Below are positions 6,936-13,390 of a stretch of DNA of 13,390 bases, one piece after another. The stretch lies in the NCBI GenBank assembly GCA_045633845.1, contig JAZQZC010000047.1, positions 1 to 13,390 on the forward strand, in the 5' to 3' direction. The translations under genes and the position numbers were made by a program. Under the pieces are notes generated by a model. That model had not been told where the DNA came from. It searched no databases and was given only the letters and a program-made list of their open reading frames with translations. Position 1 is the first letter of the stretch; every line of letters starts with the position of its first letter. The stretch is from RGIG4708 sp045633845. GTDB taxonomy: Bacteria > Bacillota > Clostridia > UMGS1810.

Positions 6936-6953
6936 AATTATTCCGTACCTTCC

Positions 6954-7003
6954 TCCTGCAATTTTAATTGTACATTGCGCTTTGCAGGATAATGCAATGT
7001 ACA
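6954..7003 (-). promoter_or_regulatory. Leader hairpin with loop complementary to the ribosome binding site (possible pseudoknot switch)
   Basis: On the minus strand TGTACATTGC (7003-6994) pairs perfectly with GCAATGTACA (6978-6969), enclosing a 15-nt loop. The loop contains TCCTGCAA (6989-6982), the exact complement of TTGCAGGA (6961-6954), which overlaps the GGAGG ribosome binding site. The linker crossing stem 1 is ATTAAAA. This is the topology of an H-type pseudoknot that would hide the ribosome binding site of the DUF1540 gene. The pairings are seen directly; regulation is inferred. Confidence 0.5.
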
Positions 7004-7004
7004 T

Positions 7005-7025
7005 AATTGATTTGTATAATCAATT
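7005..7025. repeat. Perfect inverted repeat upstream of the DUF1540 leader hairpin
   Basis: AATTGATT (7005-7012) and AATCAATT (7018-7025) are exact reverse complements around TGTAT. The element lies at the expected transcription start of the DUF1540 gene. It could be an operator or a second leader hairpin. It is not followed by a T tract on the minus strand, so it does not look like an ldhA terminator. Confidence 0.5.
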
Positions 7026-7030
7026 CATCA

Positions 7031-7058
7031 ATATTATTTACTTTGTTTATCGTTTAAA
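7031..7058 (-). promoter_or_regulatory. Candidate promoter of the DUF1540 gene
   Basis: On the minus strand, TTTAAA (7058-7053) and TAATAT (7036-7031) are separated by 16 nt. Both boxes are imperfect. If used, the transcript would begin near 7024 and include both leader hairpins. Confidence 0.35.
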
Positions 7059-7065
7059 TACATAT

Positions 7066-8043
7066 TTATTTTACTTCATTTGTAATTTTTTTCAAATTAA
7101 AAAAGTCGTTGATGTTGCTTATTGTTACATCTGCTATGTTTTCGAGTGCTTCGTTGGTAAAAAATGCCTGATGTGAAGTGATAAGGACATTTGGCATACT
7201 CAGCAAAATACGCAAAGTATCATCATCAATAATCTTGTGTGATTTGTCTTCAAAGAATATATCCGATTCTTCTTCGTAAACATCGAGAGCCGCTGCTCCT
7301 ATTTGTTTGGATTTAAGCCCTTCGAGCAAATCTTCGCTGTTAATAAGCGCTCCTCTTGATGTGTTGAGTATAAAAACGCCTTTTTTCATTTTTTGTATTG
7401 TTTGTTTGTTTATAATATATTTTGTATCTTTTGTAAGCGGACAATGAAGGGAAATTATGTCTGATTGTCTGCAAATAGTATCAATATCAACATATTCAAC
7501 GTCATCTGCCGTCTGACATATGTCATATGCCAGAATTTTCATTCCAAAGCCTTTGCAGATGTCTATAAACACTCTGCCGATTGTTCCTGTGCCTATAATT
7601 CCAATTGTTTTGTTGTGCAAGTCAAATCCGTTTAAATTATTCAGGCTAAAATTAAAATCCTTGGTACGTATATACGCTCTGTGTATTTTTCTGTTAAGGC
7701 ACAAAAGCAAGCCAATGGCGTGCTCGGCAACGGCGTAAGGGGAGTACTGAGGTACTCTTACAACGTGAACTTTGTCCTTCGCATATGCCACATCAACATT
7801 GTTAAAGCCTGCACATCTCATTGCAACAAGCTTTATTCCCAGCTTTTGCAATTCATCAATAGTTTCGCTGCTTATGGTGTCGTTAACAAATGCTACAACG
7901 CAGTCAAATCCTTTTGCCATGACCGCGGTGTCAGGATTTAGCTTTGACTCATAGTACTTGATTTGTATGTCATATTTTTCGCTGATTTTGTTAAACCATA
8001 TTTTGTCATATGGCTTGGTATCAAAAAATGCTGCTTTAATCAT
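7066..8043 (-). CDS. ldhA: D-lactate dehydrogenase (D-2-hydroxyacid dehydrogenase family)
   Basis: Reduces pyruvate to D-lactate with NADH during fermentation, in the cytoplasm. The 325-aa length is usual for the family. The substrate domain has RCAGFNNVD (residues 76-84) and YSPYAVAEHAIGLLL (100-114). The NAD domain has GIIGTGTIGR (148-157) with the ribose-binding Asp174. The catalytic triad is visible: Arg230 in LNTSRGALI, Glu258 or Glu259 in DVYEEES, and His291 in ITSHQAFFTNEAL. The last motif is typical of the D-lactate enzymes rather than of glycerate or formate dehydrogenases. A TTG five codons earlier is open, but GAGGAG lies between it and the ATG at 8043, so the ATG is chosen. It is transcribed away from the exopolysaccharide operon. 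No Rex-type site was recognised upstream. Confidence 0.93.
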   Translation of the reverse strand: MIKAAFFDTKPYDKIWFNKISEKYDIQIKYYESKLNPDTAVMAKGFDCVVAFVNDTISSETIDELQKLGIKLVAMRCAGFNNVDVAYAKDKVHVVRVPQYSPYAVAEHAIGLLLCLNRKIHRAYIRTKDFNFSLNNLNGFDLHNKTIGIIGTGTIGRVFIDICKGFGMKILAYDICQTADDVEYVDIDTICRQSDIISLHCPLTKDTKYIINKQTIQKMKKGVFILNTSRGALINSEDLLEGLKSKQIGAAALDVYEEESDIFFEDKSHKIIDDDTLRILLSMPNVLITSHQAFFTNEALENIADVTISNINDFFNLKKITNEVK

Positions 8044-8085
8044 ATAAATTCTCCTCAATATTATTACTATTATTATGAGATATAT

Positions 8086-8114
8086 TTGACAAATTATCCG
8101 CGTTGTGTTATGAT
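8086..8114 (+). promoter_or_regulatory. Promoter of the exopolysaccharide operon
   Basis: A consensus TTGACA at 8086-8091 and TATGAT at 8109-8114 are separated by 17 nt. They lie 44 nt upstream of the Wzz/kinase start, the first gene of the operon. Confidence 0.8.
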
Positions 8115-8158
8115 TATGATAGTAATTTTGAACTATTTAGAAGTGGAGTTAATTTTTT

Positions 8159-9622
8159 ATGAATAATACAGATATAATAGAAGAAAATGATCAGGGCATA
8201 GACATTGTCAGTTTTTTGGAAAGTTTATGGAAAAGAAAAAAAATAATTATTGCTTTGTCGCTTATATTTGCCTTGATAATGTTTGTTAAAACTGAGTTTT
8301 TTTCAGTTCCGTTGTATCAGTCAAATGGTATTTTGTACATCAGAACAGTCAGCAACGAAATAGCAGAGGAAGAGGAATATATCTATGGTTCGGATATTTC
8401 GGCTGCCAGAGACCTTACATCTACATATACCGAGATTTTAAAAACACGTTCTTTTTTAAAACAAGTCAGCAGTGAAATTAATAACAAATATTCATGGAAT
8501 CAAATTAAAGGAATGCTTTCAATTTCATCACTTAATGATACTGAGCTTTTATCTATTGTTGTTACCGCAGGTAATCCGGATGATGCTTTTAACATTGCAA
8601 GCGCTGTACTCGAAAAAGCTCCCGAAAAGTTTGAGAGCGTTTTAAGCGGAGGCGACGTTTTTTTGGTTGATAATGCAGCATATTCTGATGTTCCGCTTGC
8701 AAAAGGCACAACAACAAATACATTGCTCGGATTTATGTTTGGGCTGGTTTTGGGTGTGATAGTTGCGTTTATTATGGATTTATTTGATAAAAAAGTTCAC
8801 GGCGGTGTAGATGTTGCAAAAAAATATGGTGTTACAATCCTTGGTGAAATATCGCACGGAGTTACAGTTAACCGCAAAAAAGGTAAGTCGGTTGAAATTG
8901 CCGATAGCATTGAAAATATTTTAAATGAAAACAGCCTGTTTTCTACTGTAGAAACATACAAATCAATCAGAACAAATATAATGTTTTCAATTCCCAAAAC
9001 TGACAAGGGCAAGGTTATTGTTGTGTCGAGTTCTTCGCCTGCAGAGGGTAAAACTACTACAACAATTAATATGGCTATTACTTTTGCTCAGACCGGGGCA
9101 AAGGTAATTTTGGTTGATTGTGATTTGCGAAAACCGCGTGTTCACAGATATTTGCAAATGTCTAAAGACAATGGGCTTTCCAACGTTTTGTGCGGATTTT
9201 GCGAGCTTGAAGACTCAATTCAAAAGAGCAAGTATGACTGCCTTGATGTATTGGTAGCAGGAGAAATTCCATCAAATCCTGCCGAATTGCTTAATAGTGA
9301 GGAATTTGATGTAATGCTCCAAAAGCTGCAGCAAAAGTATGAGTACATTTTTATTGATACTCCCCCTATGACTGTCGTTACAGATGCTGCGGTTATTATG
9401 CACAAGAGCAATGGAGCTGTGGTAGTTGCGCGTGAAAATTATACAACCTTTGATTTGCTTGATGTAACCATTGACAGTATAAAGAAATGTAACACAAAAA
9501 TTTTTGGTGTAATTATGGTCGATTCTACTGGACGACAAAGAAAGTATTCTTATTATCGTAATGGCAAATATGGATATAAGCATTTGTATGAATACAGATA
9601 TGGTGATCTTGAGGGGAAATAA
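8159..9622 (+). CDS. Fused Wzz chain-length regulator and BY-family tyrosine kinase
   Basis: A membrane protein that controls polymerisation and export of an exopolysaccharide, with an autophosphorylating cytoplasmic kinase. Residues 12-45 hold the start of the Wzz domain and the first membrane helix (KKIIIALSLIFALIMFV, 27-43). Residues about 46-185 are the extracellular part, and the second helix is at 188-207. The kinase domain has Walker A SSSPAEGKTTTT (291-302, Lys298), Walker A' VILVDCDLRKPR (316-327) and Walker B YIFIDTPP (396-403). The C-terminus carries eight tyrosines between residues 463 and 481 (YSYY, YGY, YEYRY), the expected autophosphorylation cluster. Both modules are in one chain, like proteobacterial Wzc; many Firmicutes split them. 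GGAG at 8145-8148 precedes the ATG. Its stop overlaps the next start by one base. No cognate phosphatase is seen in the window. Confidence 0.93.
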   Translation: MNNTDIIEENDQGIDIVSFLESLWKRKKIIIALSLIFALIMFVKTEFFSVPLYQSNGILYIRTVSNEIAEEEEYIYGSDISAARDLTSTYTEILKTRSFLKQVSSEINNKYSWNQIKGMLSISSLNDTELLSIVVTAGNPDDAFNIASAVLEKAPEKFESVLSGGDVFLVDNAAYSDVPLAKGTTTNTLLGFMFGLVLGVIVAFIMDLFDKKVHGGVDVAKKYGVTILGEISHGVTVNRKKGKSVEIADSIENILNENSLFSTVETYKSIRTNIMFSIPKTDKGKVIVVSSSSPAEGKTTTTINMAITFAQTGAKVILVDCDLRKPRVHRYLQMSKDNGLSNVLCGFCELEDSIQKSKYDCLDVLVAGEIPSNPAELLNSEEFDVMLQKLQQKYEYIFIDTPPMTVVTDAAVIMHKSNGAVVVARENYTTFDLLDVTIDSIKKCNTKIFGVIMVDSTGRQRKYSYYRNGKYGYKHLYEYRYGDLEGK

Positions 9623-10113
9623 TGAACGAGGAAAATTTTGTAATAAAAACATTGACACATATAATACAACATTATAATCATGAAAAATATTGGAAAATGA
9701 GATATAAATTAAATTCTGATAAATGTTGTAAGCTTGTCAAATTATTTTATCTTATGAAAATAAAAAGAATGGATGCATACAACAATGCGTCGTTCGGCAC
9801 ACATTTTAACTGCCAGGCGAGTTTTGCAAATCCACCACATTTGCCTCATGGCATAAGAGGAATATTTGTATCACATAAAGCTGTTGTTGGTTATAATTCC
9901 ATCATTTACCAGCAAGTAACTATTGGCGATGGTAAAGATGGAGCACCTGTAATTGGTGACAACTGTTTTATTGGTGCAGGTGCTAAAATAATAGGTAATA
10001 TAAAAATTGGTAACAATGTCAGGATTGGAGCCGGTTGTGTTGTCACAGTGAATGTACCTGATAATTGTACAGTGGTCATGGAAAAACCAAGAATTATTGT
10101 GAGAGAGGATTAA
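9622..10113 (+). CDS. Hexapeptide-repeat acetyltransferase of the exopolysaccharide operon
   Basis: A 163-aa protein of the serine-acetyltransferase-like branch of left-handed beta-helix enzymes. Residues 1-50 are helical. Residues about 86-148 show hexapeptide repeats of the I-G-x-x-x-x type (VTIGDG, PVIGDN, CFIGAG, KIIGNI, VRIGAG). LPHGIRGIFVS (74-84), with a conserved His76, is typical of the enzymes found in polysaccharide clusters, which use acetyl-CoA to acetylate a sugar hydroxyl. The usual C-terminal V-x-G-N-P-A-R turn is changed to VVMEKPRII. Substrate cannot be told from sequence; serine itself is less likely, given the operon. The ATG overlaps the TAA of the kinase gene (TAATGA), with GAGGGG upstream, so the two are translationally coupled. 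Confidence 0.87.
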   Translation: MNEENFVIKTLTHIIQHYNHEKYWKMRYKLNSDKCCKLVKLFYLMKIKRMDAYNNASFGTHFNCQASFANPPHLPHGIRGIFVSHKAVVGYNSIIYQQVTIGDGKDGAPVIGDNCFIGAGAKIIGNIKIGNNVRIGAGCVVTVNVPDNCTVVMEKPRIIVRED

Positions 10114-10118
10114 CCATT

Positions 10119-10931
10119 ATGAATTGTCCAAAAATATCCATAATAATGGGTATATATAATTGTGCAGACACCCTTGACGAAGCTGTTGAGTCCATTATAA
10201 ACCAAACCTACACAAATTGGGAATTCATAATGTGCGACGATGCCTCGACCGACAATACATACAATGTTGCACAAAAATATGTGGACTTGTATACTGACAA
10301 ATTTGTACTCATTAAAAACGAACATAACATGGGTTTGAATTATACTTTAAACAAATGTTTAAATCTTGCAACAGGTGAATATATCGCGCGTATGGATGGT
10401 GATGATATTTCGCTGCCGCAGCGACTTGAAAAGGAATTAGATTTTCTGATAAATAATCCTCAGTATGCTATTGTGAGTACACAAATGGAATATTTTGATG
10501 AAAATGGTGTTTACGGCACAAGTGATATGGATGAATTTCCTGTTGCAGACTCATTTGCTCATGGTACACCTTTTTGTCATGCACCGTGTATGGTAAAAAA
10601 ATCAGCATATGATGCTGTTGACGGATATACTATAGACACAAAACTACTCAGAGCTGAAGATTATCACCTTTGGATAAAAATGTATTCTGCAGGTTATTTG
10701 GGCTGCAATTTGCAGGAAGTTTTATATCAGATGCGAAACGATAGAAATGCATTTGCACGAAGAAAATTTAAATATAGAATTAACGAGACTTATGTAAAAT
10801 ATCTGGCTGTTAAAATGCTAAAGTTGCCAAAACGTAAATTCATATATATATTCAAACCAATTGTTGCAGGCTTAATTCCCAAAAAAATGTATCGTTATAT
10901 ACACAAAGTAAGATTAAGTAAAAATGTTTAA
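10119..10931 (+). CDS. Family 2 glycosyltransferase (GT-A fold)
   Basis: A 270-aa inverting glycosyltransferase that would add one sugar from a nucleotide-sugar to the lipid-linked repeat unit on the inner face of the membrane. The N-terminal SIIMGIYNCADTLDEAVESI (7-26) and QTYTNWEFIMCDDASTDNT (29-47) are the family start. The metal-binding D-x-D is in ARMDGDDISLPQR (90-102), and LLRAEDYHLWIKM (177-189) holds the catalytic-base ED. No membrane helix is obvious. The start ATG at 10119 has GAGAGAGGA upstream and follows the acetyltransferase stop by 5 nt. A longer in-frame extension back to 10065 overlaps the previous gene and lacks family similarity. Donor and acceptor are unknown. Confidence 0.92.
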   Translation: MNCPKISIIMGIYNCADTLDEAVESIINQTYTNWEFIMCDDASTDNTYNVAQKYVDLYTDKFVLIKNEHNMGLNYTLNKCLNLATGEYIARMDGDDISLPQRLEKELDFLINNPQYAIVSTQMEYFDENGVYGTSDMDEFPVADSFAHGTPFCHAPCMVKKSAYDAVDGYTIDTKLLRAEDYHLWIKMYSAGYLGCNLQEVLYQMRNDRNAFARRKFKYRINETYVKYLAVKMLKLPKRKFIYIFKPIVAGLIPKKMYRYIHKVRLSKNV

Positions 10932-10949
10932 GAAAGCGGTGTATGATAT

Positions 10950-12065
10950 TTGCTCATATATGTAAGTTGCATATCTTTGATTTTATTTTTGAATTATCTT
11001 GCTTGTGTAAAATCAAATATAAAATATAATTCACTTGGCGAAAAATATCAGCATCCAAATATGATTTTTTTTACTTTGACAATTTTGGCTATGTTGTTGT
11101 TATATTCACTGCGAGGTTGGACGGGTACCGACACAGGTATTTATAATTCATCATTCAAAATTATGTCACATACTAGTTTAAAAAACATATATTTGTATAG
11201 CCATGACTGGTTGTTTTATGTGTTGCAGTGGTTTAATTATCGTATTTTTTCAGGGAATCTTATTTGTAACAATATGGTTATTGGTGCAATTGTATACATA
11301 CCGATTTTAATTACATATGTTAAGTATTCGGGAAACTACAAGCTTGCTCTGATGTTTTATATTATAACATCTTCATTCTTTTTTGCTTTTAATGGTCAAA
11401 GGCAAGCGGTTGCCATGTCTATAATATTTGCGGGATATCCGCTGTTAGTTAACAAAAAATATATTCCATATACGCTAATTATTTTGTTTGCATACAACTT
11501 CCATTCAACTGCACTGTTGATGATACCGATAATGTTTTTGTTGACACGAAAAACTAATTCTAAGGTTTTTATATTTACCACGTTAATTATGACAATATCA
11601 TCCATTTTTTTGTGGCAGCTTTGGGATTCTATGTTTGAATTGCTTGGTATGTTAGGGCAAGAACGACTTGTTGATGAATATTCGGGTATAACTGCAGAGG
11701 ATGCACCGGGGGCAAATATTTTGCGCTTGTTGGTTACAGTAGCTCCTGCTGCAATGGGAATCATTTTTTATAACAAACTGGAATCAAAAAACAACAATTT
11801 TCATTTGTTGCTTAACAACGCTATACTTGGTTCTGTATTTATGCTTGCAGCTACAAGAACGTGGTATTTTGCAAGGCTTACAACATATTTTTCGTATACT
11901 ACACCAATTTTATTAATTGAATTATCAAAAGTTTTTAACAAAAGGTCAAAAAAAATATATTATATATGCATTGCAATGTTGTTCATAATATATCTATATT
12001 TTTACTTACGTATGGACTCAAATCTTTTGCCTTATAACTTCAATTTTAAAAGGAGTTTTTATTAA
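10950..12065 (+). CDS. epsG: EpsG/Wzy-like exopolysaccharide polymerase
   Basis: A polytopic membrane protein of 371 aa with about nine to eleven hydrophobic segments from residue 2 to the C-terminus. Family marks are LRGWTGTDTGIY (54-65), FNGQRQAVAMSIIFAGY (147-163), FHSTALLMIP (184-193) and FARLTTYF (307-314). These fit the EpsG family, which is thought to polymerise repeat units delivered by a flippase. The gene symbol is by family resemblance only. It must start at the TTG at 10950: an in-frame TGA lies at 10944 and the next Met codon is 38 residues in, beyond the first membrane helix. GGTG at 10938-10941 is the ribosome binding site. The stop overlaps the next start by one base (TAATG). 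Confidence 0.88.
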   Translation: MLIYVSCISLILFLNYLACVKSNIKYNSLGEKYQHPNMIFFTLTILAMLLLYSLRGWTGTDTGIYNSSFKIMSHTSLKNIYLYSHDWLFYVLQWFNYRIFSGNLICNNMVIGAIVYIPILITYVKYSGNYKLALMFYIITSSFFFAFNGQRQAVAMSIIFAGYPLLVNKKYIPYTLIILFAYNFHSTALLMIPIMFLLTRKTNSKVFIFTTLIMTISSIFLWQLWDSMFELLGMLGQERLVDEYSGITAEDAPGANILRLLVTVAPAAMGIIFYNKLESKNNNFHLLLNNAILGSVFMLAATRTWYFARLTTYFSYTTPILLIELSKVFNKRSKKIYYICIAMLFIIYLYFYLRMDSNLLPYNFNFKRSFY

Positions 12066-13168
12066 TGAAAAAAGTATTATTTTTTATTGACACCCTGGGC
12101 TACGGTGGTGCCGAAAAGGTACTTATGAATTTGATTAATAATTTGGATAAAAACAAATACGACATAACACTTATGACGATATTTGATTTTGGTGTCAACA
12201 AAAGATATTTGACAAAAGACATAACGTATAAATATATTTTTAAAAAGGTTTTCAGGGGAAATATTTTGTTTTTCAAACTGTTTTCTCCAAAACATCTGTA
12301 CAATAAGTATATTACCGATAAATATGATATTGTTATATCATACCTCGAGGGTAATACTACAAGAATACTTTCGGGTTGCCCCTATAACAATACAAAAAAA
12401 GTTGCCTGGGTTCATGTAGAAATGGATAAACACGCCTGGTTTTATCCATATAGGAATAAACAGGAATGCATCGATTGCTACAAAAAATTTGACAAAATCG
12501 TAGGCGTATCGGGTGATGTAATTAATTCATTTAAAAAGCATATAGGAAATTGGGATAATTTGTGTGTAAAATACAACAGTATAGACACTGACTATATCAG
12601 ACAAAAAGCTTTAATTCAAGATGATGTGGAATTTTCGGGTGATGAGCTTAATATTATTTCTGTTGGGAGGCTTATAGAGCAAAAAGCATATACACGTTTG
12701 CTGAGAATACATAAAAAGCTTTTGGATAGTGGATTAAAACACAATTTATATATTGTTGGTGAAGGGCATCAAAAACAAATCCTTCAAAATTATATTGATG
12801 AAAATAATCTCAAAACTACAGCACATTTGCTTGGATTAAAAAAGAATCCCTGGCGTTATGTTTCAAAGTCTGATTTGTTTGTGTGCTCATCATTAAAAGA
12901 GGGGTTTAGTACAGCAGTTACCGAGGCACTTGTTCTTGGAATACCCGTAATTACTACATTGTGTTCGGGTATGAACGAAATGCTAAACAATGGTGAATTT
13001 GGTGTCATTGTAGATAACAATGAAGATGCTTTGTATGAAGGTATGTACAAATTATTGAGTGACAAAAACTTGCTTAATCACTACAAAAACAAAGCGGTAG
13101 AGAGAAGCAAGCATTTTGAATTAAGCACAACTGTACAAGCAGTTGAGCATATGCTTGATAATTTGTAA
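12065..13168 (+). CDS. Family 4 glycosyltransferase (GT-B fold)
   Basis: A 367-aa retaining-type glycosyltransferase of the exopolysaccharide operon. The acceptor domain begins MKKVLFFIDTLGYGGAEKVL with the glycine-rich GYGGAEK (residues 12-18). The donor domain starts near IISVGRLIEQKAYTRLL (197-213). The nucleotide-sugar site is the E-x7-E motif in SSLKEGFSTAVTEAL (275-289; Glu279 and Glu287), followed by GIPVITT and GVIVDNN. It would transfer a sugar from a nucleotide donor to the growing repeat unit at the inner membrane face. Specificity cannot be read from the sequence. Its ATG overlaps the epsG stop, with AGGAG at 12051-12055, which indicates coupled translation. Confidence 0.94.
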   Translation: MKKVLFFIDTLGYGGAEKVLMNLINNLDKNKYDITLMTIFDFGVNKRYLTKDITYKYIFKKVFRGNILFFKLFSPKHLYNKYITDKYDIVISYLEGNTTRILSGCPYNNTKKVAWVHVEMDKHAWFYPYRNKQECIDCYKKFDKIVGVSGDVINSFKKHIGNWDNLCVKYNSIDTDYIRQKALIQDDVEFSGDELNIISVGRLIEQKAYTRLLRIHKKLLDSGLKHNLYIVGEGHQKQILQNYIDENNLKTTAHLLGLKKNPWRYVSKSDLFVCSSLKEGFSTAVTEALVLGIPVITTLCSGMNEMLNNGEFGVIVDNNEDALYEGMYKLLSDKNLLNHYKNKAVERSKHFELSTTVQAVEHMLDNL

Positions 13169-13180
13169 AGAGAAAGTATT

Positions 13181-13390
13181 ATGAAAAATATTTGCATTTT
13201 TAACGGTAATATGGCAAGATCGGGCGGTACAGAAAGATGTAGTGCTATTCTTGCAAATGAACTTTCAAAATTTAATGATGAATACAAGATTTTTGTAATT
13301 GATATATCAAATCCTGATGAAAAATGCTTTTTCACCCTTGCAAACGAAGTAAAATTGCACCATATTCATGGAAATAACATGTTTGATATT
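13181..13390 (+). CDS. Glycosyltransferase N-terminus (GT4-like), cut by the window edge
   Basis: The first 70 codons of a gene running off the right end. The translation MKNICIFNGNMARSGGTERC and the following SAILANEL match the acceptor-domain start of GT4-like enzymes, where a G-G-T/A-E-R/K-x-x motif follows the first beta strand. The ATG at 13181 lies 12 nt after the previous stop, with a purine-rich AAAGAGAAAG ribosome binding site. It continues the exopolysaccharide operon. No catalytic motif is yet in view, so the family call rests on the N-terminus alone. Confidence 0.8.
   Translation, partial: MKNICIFNGNMARSGGTERCSAILANELSKFNDEYKIFVIDISNPDEKCFFTLANEVKLHHIHGNNMFDI

Noticed and set aside
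8044..8158. Rex operator in front of ldhA
   Set aside because: D-lactate dehydrogenase genes are often Rex-controlled, but no TTGTTAA-like dyad is present; only a loose GATA/TATC symmetry was seen.
9272..9658. 128-aa minus-strand ORF
   Set aside because: It is fully antisense to the kinase gene, whose Walker B region and tyrosine cluster clearly lie on the plus strand.
10065..10118. 18-codon N-terminal extension of the GT2 gene
   Set aside because: It overlaps the acetyltransferase C-terminus and does not resemble the family; the ATG at 10119 has a good ribosome binding site.
1..13390. tRNA, rRNA, CRISPR array, insertion sequence or prophage
   Set aside because: No cloverleaf, conserved rRNA segment, spaced direct-repeat array or transposase or integrase motif was seen on either strand.

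Overview
The window reads as a chromosomal piece of an AT-rich, Gram-positive-type anaerobe, most likely a gut-type member of the Clostridia. The evidence is purine-rich GGAG-type ribosome binding sites, several TTG starts, sigma-A-like promoters with near-consensus TATAAT boxes, and gene content: a clostridial-type glutamate dehydrogenase, a phosphofructokinase with pyrophosphate-enzyme residues, a RibU ECF transporter subunit, CpXC and DUF1540 zinc/cysteine proteins, and a Wzz/BY-kinase exopolysaccharide operon. The taxonomic call is inference from families and signals, not from a marker gene.

Layout. 1-616: an unrecognised protein gene whose start region holds a perfect 12-bp-arm palindrome. 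734-2080: monocistronic gdhA with its own promoter and terminator. 2277-2426: a 49-residue charged small protein with a strong ribosome binding site, convergent with the next block. 2464-4305 (minus): a CpXC-domain protein followed, with a 14-nt overlap, by a phosphofructokinase broken by a -1 frame change. The break lies exactly at an in-frame A AAA AAG heptamer. 4433-6681 (plus, divergent from CpXC): operon of rarA, a coiled-coil zinc-ribbon protein and ribU, closed by a hairpin terminator. 6768-8043 (minus): a DUF1540 cysteine-rich small protein and D-lactate dehydrogenase. The leader of the DUF1540 gene can fold into a hairpin whose loop is complementary, over 8 nt, to the ribosome-binding-site region, which suggests a pseudoknot switch.

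8159-13390 (plus, running off the end): an exopolysaccharide operon behind a near-consensus promoter. It contains a fused Wzz/BY-kinase, a hexapeptide-repeat acetyltransferase, a GT2 glycosyltransferase, an EpsG/Wzy-like polymerase, a GT4 glycosyltransferase and the start of a second GT4-like enzyme. Working together, the transferases would build and decorate a lipid-linked repeat unit, EpsG would polymerise it, and the Wzz/kinase would control chain length. The priming transferase, the flippase and a kinase-specific phosphatase are not seen here and may lie beyond the right edge.

No tRNA, rRNA, CRISPR array or insertion sequence was seen. No gene-free stretch exceeds 300 bases. The most unusual items are the DUF1540 leader, the in-frame slippery heptamer at the phosphofructokinase break, and the palindrome at the start of the first gene.
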